A stretch of 44,709 bases of DNA, taken from contig JAJFJB010000051.1 in the NCBI GenBank assembly GCA_021774435.1, positions 1 through 44,709 on the forward strand, in the 5' to 3' direction. The DNA is from Alphaproteobacteria bacterium. GTDB taxonomy: Bacteria > Pseudomonadota > Alphaproteobacteria > UBA8366 > GCA-2717185. Position 1 is the stretch's first letter. Each line of letters starts with the position of its first letter. The translations under genes were made by a program, and so were the position numbers. Under the pieces are notes generated by a model. It searched no databases. It was not told where the DNA came from and saw only the letters and a list, made by a program, of their open reading frames with translations. Positions 1-8,059 of this stretch are shown here, piece after piece.

Positions 1-828
1 GCCGCGCTCAATTCCGCTCTCAACGACACGCGCGCCTACACACTGTTTGCGGTGAAGGTGTTCCTCGACCCGATGCTACCGCAGAATGAGGGTGGTATCC
101 GGCCGATCAAGACGCAGGCGCGGGAGGGCGGTTTCTTCAACCCGGCTTTTCCGGCGCCAAGTGGCGGCCGCGCGGCCCTGCAGATCCGTATGTTCGACGC
201 GATCAATGGCGCGTTCGCCAGGGTCCTGCCGGAGCGTGCCATGGGGGCGTTTTCCCATTGGTGCAACCCCAATCTCGGCGGGCTTGATGACGAAACGGGC
301 GAGTCCTTCGTCGTTTACGATCTGATTTTCGGCGGTTATGGCGGCCGCGCCCATGGCGACGGTGTCGAAGCGCTCAGCCCGGTCATGAACTGTGCGAATA
401 TCCCGATTGAAGTGCAGGAAACGCAGAACCCGATCCGGATCCATCGCTTCGAAATGATCCAGGATTCGGCGGGTGCCGGGAAATATCGGGGCGGCTGCGG
501 CGTGCGCAAGGATGTCGAGTTGTTGAACAGCACCGCGACTTTGTCTCTGTTGAGCGACCGGCACCGCTTCCAGCCCTATGGCGTTTTTGGCGGTCAGCCG
601 GGCCAGCTGGCCGAGACGATCCTCGATCCGGAGGGTAAGGCGGAACGGTTGGGGTCGAAGGAAATGCGCGAAATTCAGCGCGGCGATGTTGTGAGTTATC
701 GGCTCGCTGGCGCCGGTGGATATGGTGACCCTGCCGAGCGCGATGCGGCGGCGGTACGCGAGGACGTTGCGGACGGTTATGTAAGCAAGCGGGAAGCAGC
801 GGAAACCTATGGTGTGGACGTCGATTGA
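1..828 (+). CDS. Hydantoinase B / N-methylhydantoinase B subunit, C-terminal part (5' end off window)
   Basis: The reading frame is open from base 1, so the gene starts upstream of the window; about 275 residues are visible of a family that usually has 500 or more. These residues match the C-terminal half of HyuB/oxoprolinase subunits: the segment LPQNEGGIRPI at codons 23-33, then a glycine-rich run GGYGGRAHGDG, a PIEVQE-like stretch, and the GAGKYRGGCGVRK segment. The family works with a HyuA partner in ATP-dependent opening of hydantoin or 5-oxoproline rings in the cytoplasm. HyuA is not in the window, so the substrate is unknown. Family assignment is firm; substrate is inference only. Confidence 0.9.
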   Translation, partial: AALNSALNDTRAYTLFAVKVFLDPMLPQNEGGIRPIKTQAREGGFFNPAFPAPSGGRAALQIRMFDAINGAFARVLPERAMGAFSHWCNPNLGGLDDETGESFVVYDLIFGGYGGRAHGDGVEALSPVMNCANIPIEVQETQNPIRIHRFEMIQDSAGAGKYRGGCGVRKDVELLNSTATLSLLSDRHRFQPYGVFGGQPGQLAETILDPEGKAERLGSKEMREIQRGDVVSYRLAGAGGYGDPAERDAAAVREDVADGYVSKREAAETYGVDVD

Positions 829-884
829 TACCGTCGGTAATCTTATGGACCGATACGGGATAGACTGAGAAAAAGGAGCGAACG

Positions 885-1715
885 ATGCCTTCCGTCTTAT
901 CCGCAGAACAGGTACGCGCCTATCACGAAGACGGGTTTACGATTGCGCGCAATGTGTTCTCACCAGAAGAAACGGGTTTGCTGTGCCGCGCAATGGAGGA
1001 AGACCCCAAGGTCGCCGCGCATTCGCTGATCCGACCGGATACAGAGGGTGGCGGCACGCGAATTTCGCTATGGAACCGCGCGGGTGACAGTGTCTATGGG
1101 CTGGCGGCGCGGTGCAACAAGGTCGTCGATACGGCGGAACAGCTGATCGGCGAGCCGGTCTATCATTTCCAATCGAAACTGACCGCGAAGGACCCGTTCG
1201 GCGGTGGCGCCTGGGAATGGCATCAAGATTACGGCTATTGGTATTATAATGGCTGTCTGCGGCCCGACATGCTGAGCATGATGATCGCGCTCGACCGGTC
1301 CGACCGGAACAATGGCTGCCTTCAAGTCATCAAGGGTTCGCACAAGCTGGGGCGGATCGATCATCTCCAGGTCACGGAAAAGCAAAATTCGGCCGATCCC
1401 GCCCGTCTGGAACATATTGTTGAACAATATGAAGTCGTGCCCTGCGAGCTCGACCCGGGCGATGTGTTGATCTTCCACAGCAATACGCTGCATCGTTCGG
1501 ATCAGAACCGGTCGCCGAACCGGCGCTGGACACTGATTGTCTGCTACAACGCGGTCAGCAACGATACGGTCACGAAGGTCGATGATCGCTATTACGTGCC
1601 GCTCGATAAAGTTCCCGACGATGCGATCCTGGAAGCGGGGCTTAAATTCGCCTCCGGAAATGAAGAGCACTTTGCGAGTCAGGCTTACGTGCCTGAAGCG
1701 AAGAAAGCGTCCTGA
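885..1715 (+). CDS. Phytanoyl-CoA dioxygenase (PhyH) family Fe(II)/2-oxoglutarate oxygenase
   Basis: This 276-residue protein has the double-stranded beta-helix oxygenase signature. The metal ligands would be His113 and Asp115 in WEWHQDYGYW, with the distal His203 in NTLHRSDQN. Arg213/Arg214 are candidates for the 2-oxoglutarate salt bridge. The segment NNGCLQVIKGSHK is also typical of PhyH proteins. Such enzymes hydroxylate small molecules using O2 and 2-oxoglutarate; the substrate cannot be read from sequence. A good ribosome site (AAAAAGGAG) precedes the ATG. The gene follows the hydantoinase fragment by 56 bases and precedes an SDR by 28, suggesting a catabolic operon. Confidence 0.88.
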   Translation: MPSVLSAEQVRAYHEDGFTIARNVFSPEETGLLCRAMEEDPKVAAHSLIRPDTEGGGTRISLWNRAGDSVYGLAARCNKVVDTAEQLIGEPVYHFQSKLTAKDPFGGGAWEWHQDYGYWYYNGCLRPDMLSMMIALDRSDRNNGCLQVIKGSHKLGRIDHLQVTEKQNSADPARLEHIVEQYEVVPCELDPGDVLIFHSNTLHRSDQNRSPNRRWTLIVCYNAVSNDTVTKVDDRYYVPLDKVPDDAILEAGLKFASGNEEHFASQAYVPEAKKAS

Positions 1716-1743
1716 AGCTGCTTCGTTCAATTAGAGACTGCCT

Positions 1744-2508
1744 GTGAACGCGCATCAGGCCCGGTTCAGTCTCGACGGCAAAAACGCGCTCGTGACGGGG
1801 GCTGCCCGTGGTCTCGGCTGGGAAATTGCGCAAGCCTTCGCGCAGGCCGGCGCGACGGTATTTTTGAATGGCCGCAACAGCGCTGCGCTGCAGGCACGCG
1901 TTGATAGTTTGGCCGAAGACGGTTTATCCGCCGTTGCCGCCGTCTTCGATGTGTCTGACCAAGACGGCACGCGGAACTGGTATCGCGAGCGCGGCGGTCC
2001 TATCGATATCCTGGTGAACAATGTCGGGATGCGGCACCGAAAGCCGATTGCGGAAACACCACTCGACGATTTTTCCCACATGCTCGACGTTAATCTGACC
2101 GCTGCCTATGGGCTGTCGCGGATGCTAGCCCCCGAAATGGCGGAAAAGGGCAGTGGTGCGATCGTCAATGTGACCTCGATCGCCGGGCCCTTCGCCCGCG
2201 CGAACGATATTGCCTATACCGCTGCGAAGGGCGGCCTCGAGTCTTTGACGAGGGCGCTTGCTGTTGAGCTGGGCCCCAAAAATGTGCGGTGCAACGGCAT
2301 TGCGCCGGGATACTTTGCGACCGAGGCCAACCAGGCGATGGTCGACAGCCCTGCGGTCAACGAATTTCTACAGGGACGCGTCCCGCTGCAGCGTTGGGGC
2401 GCGCCGCCCGAAATTGCCGGCGCTGCGGTTTTCCTCGCGTCGCCGGCCGCGTCCTATATCAACGGTCAGATCCTGACCGTCGACGGCGGGATGACGGCTT
2501 CTTTTTAG
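1744..2508 (+). CDS. SDR-family NAD(P)-dependent oxidoreductase (classical)
   Basis: This 254-residue classical short-chain dehydrogenase starts at GTG 1744. The Rossmann glycine motif TGAARGLG lies near residue 19, NNVG near 96, the catalytic Ser in NVTSIAG, and the YTAAK motif supplies the Tyr and Lys. It ends in the usual GQILTVDGGMTASF type tail. It resembles gluconate 5-dehydrogenase or 3-oxoacyl-reductase-like SDRs, but the substrate is open. It sits 28 bases after the PhyH oxygenase, so oxidation of a hydroxylated product is a reasonable guess. Its stop codon overlaps the stop codon of the convergent TauD-type gene. Confidence 0.9.
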   Translation: MNAHQARFSLDGKNALVTGAARGLGWEIAQAFAQAGATVFLNGRNSAALQARVDSLAEDGLSAVAAVFDVSDQDGTRNWYRERGGPIDILVNNVGMRHRKPIAETPLDDFSHMLDVNLTAAYGLSRMLAPEMAEKGSGAIVNVTSIAGPFARANDIAYTAAKGGLESLTRALAVELGPKNVRCNGIAPGYFATEANQAMVDSPAVNEFLQGRVPLQRWGAPPEIAGAAVFLASPAASYINGQILTVDGGMTASF

Positions 2509-3359
2509 ACGGGTCGGTCGCCGGCACAGGTCGTGCGGTGCATTAGCCGGGCATGACCATGATAATCATTGATGGCGTAGTGTTGAGTGCAGCGGTTGTC
2601 CCAGATCGCCAGACCATTTTCGTTCCAGCGGATGCGGCAGGTGAATTCGGGCCGTGTCGAATGCGCGTTCAGGAAATCGAGGATGGGTTTGCTCTCCGCC
2701 TCGGTCATGTCTTCCAATCGCACCGTGTAGACCTGGTTGATGAATAGTGCCTTGCGGCCGGTCTCCGGATGCGTGCGGACGATGGGGTGCGGCGTCTCTA
2801 CGTCGCCTTCCTCGCTGGGACGGATCGCCATGCGCGTTATGTTCGGGTCTTTCGCGAAACGGCCTTTCGTTCCATACGATCGCTGACCGCTGTGCATGGC
2901 GTTGCGGCCCGTGAGCAACTCTTTCATGCCGTCCGACAAAGCATCGTACGCGCCGTACATATCGGCGAACATCGTGTCGCCGCCAGCTTCCGGTGTGACC
3001 CGGGCGCTTAAAAACGTTGCGCTCGGCGGCGCTTCCTGAAAGCTGAAATCGGAGTGCCAGCGGCCGCCGAAATTGTGTGTGCTGGTTTCGTCGGCATCCT
3101 TCCGGACTTCAATAATATTGGGGTGCCCCGGCATACCTTCGACAAAAGGCGTGTCCCCGAACGGGCCAAAACGCATCGTGAGTTCTTCCAACTGCTCGTC
3201 ATCAAGCGGCTGGTCCTTGAAGTACAGGACCCGGTGATCGAGAAACGCCTGGTGAAGTTCACTGAACGACTGATTGCCCAGCGTCGTCAGGTCGAGGCCG
3301 GAAATTTCCGCGCCGAGGGCGCCGGCGATGGGGTGCACTTCGATGGTTTCGTACGTCAT
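2505..3359 (-). CDS. TauD/TfdA-family Fe(II)/2-oxoglutarate dioxygenase
   Basis: This 284-residue protein has the TauD facial triad: His102 and Asp104 in GGRWHSDFSF, and His260 in WDNRCTQHYAIND. Arg271 is the likely 2-oxoglutarate carboxylate ligand. The N-terminus (HPIAGALGAEISGLDL) is typical of TauD/TfdA/AtsK enzymes. The family cleaves or hydroxylates taurine, alkyl sulfates, aryloxyacetates and similar compounds, and residues alone do not say which. The gene points against the neighbouring SDR, with overlapping stop codons and no room for a terminator. It is divergent from the metallo-hydrolase at 3451, with 91 bases between them for control of both. Confidence 0.9.
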   Translation of the reverse strand: MTYETIEVHPIAGALGAEISGLDLTTLGNQSFSELHQAFLDHRVLYFKDQPLDDEQLEELTMRFGPFGDTPFVEGMPGHPNIIEVRKDADETSTHNFGGRWHSDFSFQEAPPSATFLSARVTPEAGGDTMFADMYGAYDALSDGMKELLTGRNAMHSGQRSYGTKGRFAKDPNITRMAIRPSEEGDVETPHPIVRTHPETGRKALFINQVYTVRLEDMTEAESKPILDFLNAHSTRPEFTCRIRWNENGLAIWDNRCTQHYAINDYHGHARLMHRTTCAGDRPV

Positions 3360-3450
3360 GATCGTTCAGCCTCATTATTAGCGCACCCATTGAACCAGCG
3401 CCGACCAGCGTGTTCAATGCCCCGCATCACTTTGGCGCAGGGAGCATAAA

Positions 3451-4305
3451 ATGAATAAATGGCAAGTCGGCGACGTCAAAATCACACAGGTCATCGAACT
3501 GGAGGCGACCGGTGGCAGCCGTTTCATTCTGCCCGATGCGACGCGTGAACTTATCCAGACCATCGAATGGCTATCGCCGCATTTTGCCGATCCCGACGGT
3601 CGCCTGATCATGAGCATCCATGCGCTGATTATCGAGACGAAGGATCGCCGGATCATGGTCGATACCTGTCTCGGTAACGACAAGGTCCGTGCCATACCGG
3701 GCTGGAATATGCGGCACGGGCCTTTCCTCGACGATATCGCGTCGGCCGGGTATCCGCGCGACTCGATCGATACGGTGCTCTGCACCCATCTGCATGTCGA
3801 CCATGTCGGATGGAACACGATGCTGGTCGACGATAAATGGGTTCCGACCTTTGACAAGGCGCGTTATCTGATCGGACAGAAAGAATGGGACCACTGGGGA
3901 TCGGAAGATGCCGAGCACCGGCGGGGCGACGATATCATCAGCGATTCCGTACGTCCGGTTTTCGATGCCGGCCTCGTCGACCTTGTGGCCACCGACCAAG
4001 AAATCTGTGACGAGGTCCGGCTGGAGTCAACGCCGGGCCACACGCCGGGTCATGTCAGCGTGCGGATTTCATCGCAGGGAGAAGAGGCACTGATCACGGG
4101 TGATTGTATGCACCACCCTTGCCAGATCGCGATGCCGGATATGTGCAGCGGTGCGGATTCAGATCAGGACATGGCGCGCAAGACGCGACATTCGCTACTG
4201 AACAAATACGCCGATCAACCGGTACTCATTATCGGTACGCATTTTGCCACGCCGACCGCGGGCCACATCGTCCGCGATGGCGATGCGTTCCGCCTAGCGG
4301 TTTAA
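3451..4305 (+). CDS. MBL-fold metallo-hydrolase
   Basis: This 284-residue metallo-beta-lactamase-fold protein carries CTHLHVDHVGWN, the HxHxDH dinuclear zinc motif (His113, His115, Asp117, His118). Further ligand segments are STPGHTPGHV, LITGDCMHH and IGTHFATPTAGH. The layout fits the quorum-quenching lactonase and alkylsulfatase-like branch of hydrolases. No signal peptide is visible, so it is cytoplasmic. GGAG lies just before the ATG. It is divergent from the TauD-type oxygenase and converges on the pentapeptide-repeat gene, with repeat copy A lying between them. Lactone, thioester or ester hydrolysis are all possible. Confidence 0.88.
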   Translation: MNKWQVGDVKITQVIELEATGGSRFILPDATRELIQTIEWLSPHFADPDGRLIMSIHALIIETKDRRIMVDTCLGNDKVRAIPGWNMRHGPFLDDIASAGYPRDSIDTVLCTHLHVDHVGWNTMLVDDKWVPTFDKARYLIGQKEWDHWGSEDAEHRRGDDIISDSVRPVFDAGLVDLVATDQEICDEVRLESTPGHTPGHVSVRISSQGEEALITGDCMHHPCQIAMPDMCSGADSDQDMARKTRHSLLNKYADQPVLIIGTHFATPTAGHIVRDGDAFRLAV

Positions 4306-4308
4306 ACT

Positions 4309-4385
4309 AGATCAGATCGTGGTTTGTTGGAGTCGCTTTTAGCGATCCAACTACCGCGTGATTCTAATCCTGTGAAGGTGCTTTA
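4309..4385. repeat. Intergenic imperfect palindromic repeat, copy A
   Basis: Bases 4309-4359 (core, 51 bases) match the reverse complement of 8004-8054 at 41 of 51 positions without a gap. The core contains a hairpin: GTTGGA (4326-4331) and TCGC pair with GCGA and TCCAAC (4346-4351), with one bulged base. The outer arms also pair imperfectly (TAGATCA side with TGATTCTA side). A 20-base box at 4366-4385 matches 7961-7980 at 17 of 20 positions. The copy fills the gap between two convergent genes, where it could act as a bidirectional terminator or RNA-stability hairpin. Confidence 0.75.
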
Positions 4386-5564
4386 GGATGTCGATTGCTT
4401 GCGGGGAATCGCCGTTGCGACTTCGGAGGAATCTTCGGGAAGTCGGGCGCCGTACAAATCGGCTCCTTGGAAGTTCGTGTCTTTCAGATCCGCCTTACGA
4501 AGGTCGGCACCGCGCAGGTTTGCATAAGACAGATCGGCGTTATGTAAGTTTGCACCGTCGAATTTTACGTTTCGCAAGTCGGCGCGCCTGAAATCGGCGT
4601 CTGTCAAAATTGCGCCGCGCAAATCGGCCTTGTTCATACGTGCGTGGCGCAAATCGGCGCCGCCCAGATTAGCATCACGCAAATAGGCTTCGTCCAGAGC
4701 AGCGCCACGTAAGTCGGCGAACTCAAGAATAGCGCCGCGTAAACTCGCCCGGCTTAATTTGGCTTCGCATAGTACGGCATCGATCAGGCTGGCTTCCCGC
4801 AAATCTGCATCACTGAGATCCGCGTGGATAAGGTCTGTCAGATTGTTGAGAATAATGCTGCGCATGTCCGAATAGCGCAGGTCGGCGTCCCTTAGTGATG
4901 CCTCGCTGAAATTGGCACCGCGAAGGTCCGCACCGCGCATGCTTGCCCCATTGAGACGTGCGGCCCGCAGGTTCGCGTCGCGTAAATTAGCGTTCCGCAG
5001 GGCGGTTCCGATCAGCGATGCCCCTTGCAAGTTGGCGTAGCGCAAAAATATTCCGCGCAAGTCCGCTTGGCTCAAATCGGTATTGCGAAGGTCGAGGACC
5101 GCGTCCTTGCTTTCGTGCTGAGTATCGCGATGGAGAAATACCGAAACGACGGCTTGAATGTCCGGCGCAAGCTTCGGCCTTGAACCGTCAGTTGATTTAA
5201 TTGTACCAGCGGTGATTGGCGCACGCGCATAACGGCGGAGATGTGTCGTCAAAATTTCCATCACCGACCAATAATTTTGCGGCGAATTTCGCGCCAATTC
5301 CTTCAGCGTCTCAACAGCAGTGACTCGGTTCTCCGGATTTCCCCGGTCTGCCAACTGATTCGCGGCTTCTTGCAGTGGTGATGCCGTTTGGAACCTCGTG
5401 ACGACTTGCGCTTGCCGATTAGACCGGTGTGTGCGGGCGCGGGACTTACCGAGGCGGCGATAAACCATCCACAATACCAAGACGATAATGGTCCCGGCTG
5501 CGGCAATCGCAGCGATAGTCGTCGGTGTCCAAAATTGCGGATTATTCCAAAACGGTTCGGCCAT
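4383..5564 (-). CDS. Membrane-anchored pentapeptide-repeat protein
   Basis: This 393-residue protein has an N-terminal membrane segment at about residues 14-36, followed by basic residues (YRRLGK), so the rest is probably cytoplasmic. A helical module follows near residues 75-115 (PENRVTAVETLKEL, NYWSVMEILTTHLRRYA), often seen ahead of pentapeptide repeats. From about residue 155 to 380 there is an almost unbroken array of A(D/N)LXX repeats, for example GADLRGANFSEASLRDADLR, predicting a right-handed quadrilateral beta helix. Function is unknown; relatives act as scaffolds or DNA mimics. The stop overlaps the last bases of repeat copy A. Confidence 0.85.
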   Translation of the reverse strand: MAEPFWNNPQFWTPTTIAAIAAAGTIIVLVLWMVYRRLGKSRARTHRSNRQAQVVTRFQTASPLQEAANQLADRGNPENRVTAVETLKELARNSPQNYWSVMEILTTHLRRYARAPITAGTIKSTDGSRPKLAPDIQAVVSVFLHRDTQHESKDAVLDLRNTDLSQADLRGIFLRYANLQGASLIGTALRNANLRDANLRAARLNGASMRGADLRGANFSEASLRDADLRYSDMRSIILNNLTDLIHADLSDADLREASLIDAVLCEAKLSRASLRGAILEFADLRGAALDEAYLRDANLGGADLRHARMNKADLRGAILTDADFRRADLRNVKFDGANLHNADLSYANLRGADLRKADLKDTNFQGADLYGARLPEDSSEVATAIPRKQSTS

Positions 5565-5685
5565 AAGTGACTGATAATCCTAAACGAGCGGCGTGTAAAT
5601 GTGACGATTTGTAAATTGCTGATCAAAAGGGTCGAGATTGGATTGTGCGTTGAGGCGTTATAGGATCACTCAGGTTTTGTGAAGT

Positions 5686-6669
5686 ATGAATGGTGTCACC
5701 ATGGATTTCGGATTTGGCGTTCCAACCAGAGGGCCATTGGCCACGCCGCGTGATATTGCGACGATTGCCTCGCGGGGGGAGGCTTTAGGGTTTCGTACCG
5801 TTGTTGTGAACGATCATATCATTGTACCGCGCGATGTTGACTCGACATATCCCTATTCTCAGACCGGCCAATGGGCCGGCGGCCGTACCGGAGAGGCGCT
5901 CGAACAATTGGTGTTGTTGTCGTATCTGGCACATGCGACAGCACATTTGCGCCTTCTGACTTCGGTAATGGTCGTGCCGCACAGAAACCCCGTCGTGACC
6001 GCCAAAATGCTTGCCACGGTTGACGTTCTTTCGGAGGGTCGGGTCACGGTTGGTTGCGGTGCGGGCTGGATGCGGGAAGAATTCGATGCGATCGGCACAC
6101 CGCCTTTCAAAGACAGAGGCCGGGTTACTGACGAATACCTTAATGTTTTCAAGGTTCTATGGACTCAGGGGGAACCAAATTTTGCTGGGGAATATGCGAA
6201 TTTCAAAAACATAACCTTTCTCCCGAAACCGGTTCAAAAACCACATCCCCCGCTATGGATTGGCGGGGAAGGCGGCGTCGCGATGCGCCGTGTCGCTGCC
6301 CTGGGCGATGGCTGGTACCCGATCGGCAACAATCCGCGCCAGCCACTGGATGTACCCGACAGATACGCGGCCGCTGTGGAAAAGTTGCGTCGTTATGTGG
6401 AGTCCCAGGGCAGAGATATGGCTGAAATCGATCTCGCATACGGGGTCAATTGGTATAGCGGTTACGGTGACAGCACGGCTGTGCCGTCGTCGGAGGGCGG
6501 ACGACGGGCGTTTACGGGTGATAAGGATGAAATTGCCGATGATATCGCGAAATACCATGAACTTGGCCTGCGCTGCCTTGTCCTGAATTTTGAGGGATCC
6601 AGTGTCTCGGAAACACTTGAACGCATGGAACATTTTATGAGCGATATCGTCCCCAAGGCAGGTTTTTAA
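5686..6669 (+). CDS. LLM-class flavin-dependent oxidoreductase (F420-dependent-like)
   Basis: This 327-residue luciferase-like monooxygenase-fold protein begins MDFGFGVPTRGPLATP after an optional five-residue extension; the second ATG, at 5701, could also be the start and neither has a strong ribosome site. Typical segments are TSVMVVPHRNPVVTAKMLAT, VGCGAGWMREEF and KPHPPLWIGGEG. The family uses FMN or F420 for oxidation of diverse small molecules in the cytoplasm. It looks like the probable F420-dependent LLM subgroup by overall layout, but cofactor choice is not proven. The gene stands alone, divergent from the pentapeptide gene. Confidence 0.88.
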   Translation: MNGVTMDFGFGVPTRGPLATPRDIATIASRGEALGFRTVVVNDHIIVPRDVDSTYPYSQTGQWAGGRTGEALEQLVLLSYLAHATAHLRLLTSVMVVPHRNPVVTAKMLATVDVLSEGRVTVGCGAGWMREEFDAIGTPPFKDRGRVTDEYLNVFKVLWTQGEPNFAGEYANFKNITFLPKPVQKPHPPLWIGGEGGVAMRRVAALGDGWYPIGNNPRQPLDVPDRYAAAVEKLRRYVESQGRDMAEIDLAYGVNWYSGYGDSTAVPSSEGGRRAFTGDKDEIADDIAKYHELGLRCLVLNFEGSSVSETLERMEHFMSDIVPKAGF

Positions 6670-6799
6670 GACAGAATTCTGGTTTATAATTGGGCTAATT
6701 AGCGTATTATTTTCGATGACCCGTATGGGTGACGCGACGGGACAGTTAATTCGGCATTAATACCCGCACATTAAACAGTGATTCGAGGGTGAGAGGAAA

Positions 6800-7012
6800 A
6801 TGCCGAATTTGAGGACACACGATGCGGATTTGCGTGCCATCGCATCCGCTTTTAGAGAGCAGAAAGACGCTGGAGCGGTCGATCATACGGCCTTTATCGC
6901 GGCGATAGCCGCGTACCGTATGCGACATCCGGATGTGCGCCATAACGAAGCGGCACTTGTCGTTTTCCAACTGGTCGACGATTTGTTGCACGGACCCGTG
7001 ACTTTTCACTAA
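6800..7012 (+). CDS. Small hypothetical protein (70 residues)
   Basis: This short gene begins at an ATG with a good ribosome site (GAGAGGAAAA) directly upstream. The product is soluble, with no membrane segment or signal peptide, and looks mostly helical: an acidic/alanine-rich first half, then RMRHPDVRHNEAALVVFQLV, ending GPVTFH. I do not recognise the family. It is flanked by its own 130-base upstream gap and by a short stem (GTGA/TCAC, 6998-7009) followed by a seven-T run, which could end transcription. The clean start and end favour a real gene, but no homologue is known to me. Confidence 0.6.
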   Translation: MPNLRTHDADLRAIASAFREQKDAGAVDHTAFIAAIAAYRMRHPDVRHNEAALVVFQLVDDLLHGPVTFH

Positions 7013-7019
7013 TTTTTTT
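6998..7019 (+). terminator. Possible weak intrinsic terminator
   Basis: A four-pair stem GTGA (6998-7001) with TCAC (7006-7009) is followed by TAATTTTTTTA. The T run is good but the stem is short, and it overlaps the end of the small gene at 6800-7012. Confidence 0.3.
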
Positions 7020-7110
7020 AAGTAAGGGTTCGATTGGGACGCTACACTGGTAGCCTCTGAACGGCACCCGTTGTACGGTTTCATCGTTACGCTCTTGGGA
7101 AAGGTGTGCG

Positions 7111-7962
7111 ATGACCGACGACAATCTATCACTCGACCATTTGGGTTTTATGGTCCGCGATTTGGACGCGGGTGCGGCATGCTGGCAGAAACTGGGATTC
7201 CAGCTCGCGCCCCGTAGTCCACAAATGGGTGCGACGCCGGACGGCGAAATTATGGCGCCGTGGGCGACGTCGAACCATTGTGTCATGTTCGCCCGGGGCT
7301 ACCTCGAACTTATCGGGATTACAAACCCGGCGAACCATAATCCATGGACTGCCTTTCTGGATCGCTTCGAAGGCATCCACATCACCGCGTTTCGGTGTTC
7401 TGACGCCGACATCGCTTATGAAGCGTTGGTGAAACGAGTCGATGGTTTCGATCCGCCCTTGCAGAGGCGGCGCGATGCACCGTATGGCGATGGCGTGCGC
7501 GAGTTTCGGTTCCGCAATATTTTCAGTCAGGACGACCGCTACCCGGAAGGACGCTTTATTGTTATCGAGCACCAGACTCCGGACGTAATCTGGCAACCGC
7601 CGCTCATGACCCATCCCAATGGAGCTGTTGCGTTCGATGAAGCCGTGTTTTGTGGTGGCGAGTCGACAGCAGCGCGGATCGAAGGGATCACGGGCGTCGT
7701 CGCTCAGGAGGGCCAATGCTTGCTTCCTGGGGGCGGGGTGGCGACGGTGTTGGACGAGGCAGGATTTGCGGCCCGTTTTCAAGGTGCGGCACAGCCACAT
7801 GCACCTTGCGCCGCAGCCGCCGTTGTGAGTGTCGACGCGCTTGGCAAGGTCCGCGCTTGTCTGGAGAATGCGGGAATTACACCAAATCAAGGCGCCGATG
7901 GTACGATATGGGTGCCCGCTGAAATGGCAAATGGCGGCATTATCGCATTCAAACAGGTTTAA
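7111..7962 (+). CDS. VOC-family glyoxalase-like domain protein
   Basis: This 283-residue protein opens with LSLDHLGFMVRDLDAGAAC, the usual first strand of vicinal-oxygen-chelate domains with a metal-ligand His. The length and the region near ELIGITNP and HITAFR fit the longer glyoxalase-like group rather than a minimal glyoxalase I. Such proteins bind a divalent metal and act as dioxygenases, lyases or isomerases; which reaction is not visible. A GGGAAAGG ribosome site precedes the ATG. It converges with the alpha/beta hydrolase across repeat copy B and may be part of the same catabolic neighbourhood. Confidence 0.8.
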   Translation: MTDDNLSLDHLGFMVRDLDAGAACWQKLGFQLAPRSPQMGATPDGEIMAPWATSNHCVMFARGYLELIGITNPANHNPWTAFLDRFEGIHITAFRCSDADIAYEALVKRVDGFDPPLQRRRDAPYGDGVREFRFRNIFSQDDRYPEGRFIVIEHQTPDVIWQPPLMTHPNGAVAFDEAVFCGGESTAARIEGITGVVAQEGQCLLPGGGVATVLDEAGFAARFQGAAQPHAPCAAAAVVSVDALGKVRACLENAGITPNQGADGTIWVPAEMANGGIIAFKQV

Positions 7963-8057
7963 TCCTGTGTCAGTGCTTTAAAATCTATTAGTAGATCAGA
8001 GTTACGCGGTTGTTGGATCGTTAGAAAAGATTCCGACAAACCACGTTCCGATCCAAC
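7961..8057. repeat. Intergenic imperfect palindromic repeat, copy B
   Basis: Core 8004-8054 matches the reverse complement of 4309-4359 at 41 of 51 bases. A perfect nine-base inverted repeat, GTTGGATCG (8012-8020) and CGATCCAAC (8049-8057), frames a 28-base interior. The box at 7961-7980 matches 4366-4385 at 17 of 20 bases. Like copy A it lies exactly between two convergent genes: it starts at the stop codon of the glyoxalase-like gene and ends two bases before the stop of the hydrolase. Confidence 0.75.
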
Positions 8058-8059
8058 GC

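Noticed and set aside
6681-6690. Perfect TATAAT at 6685-6690 as a promoter for the small gene
   Set aside because: No -35 match lies at 16-18 bases and the spacing would fall inside the preceding gene; not strong enough to list.
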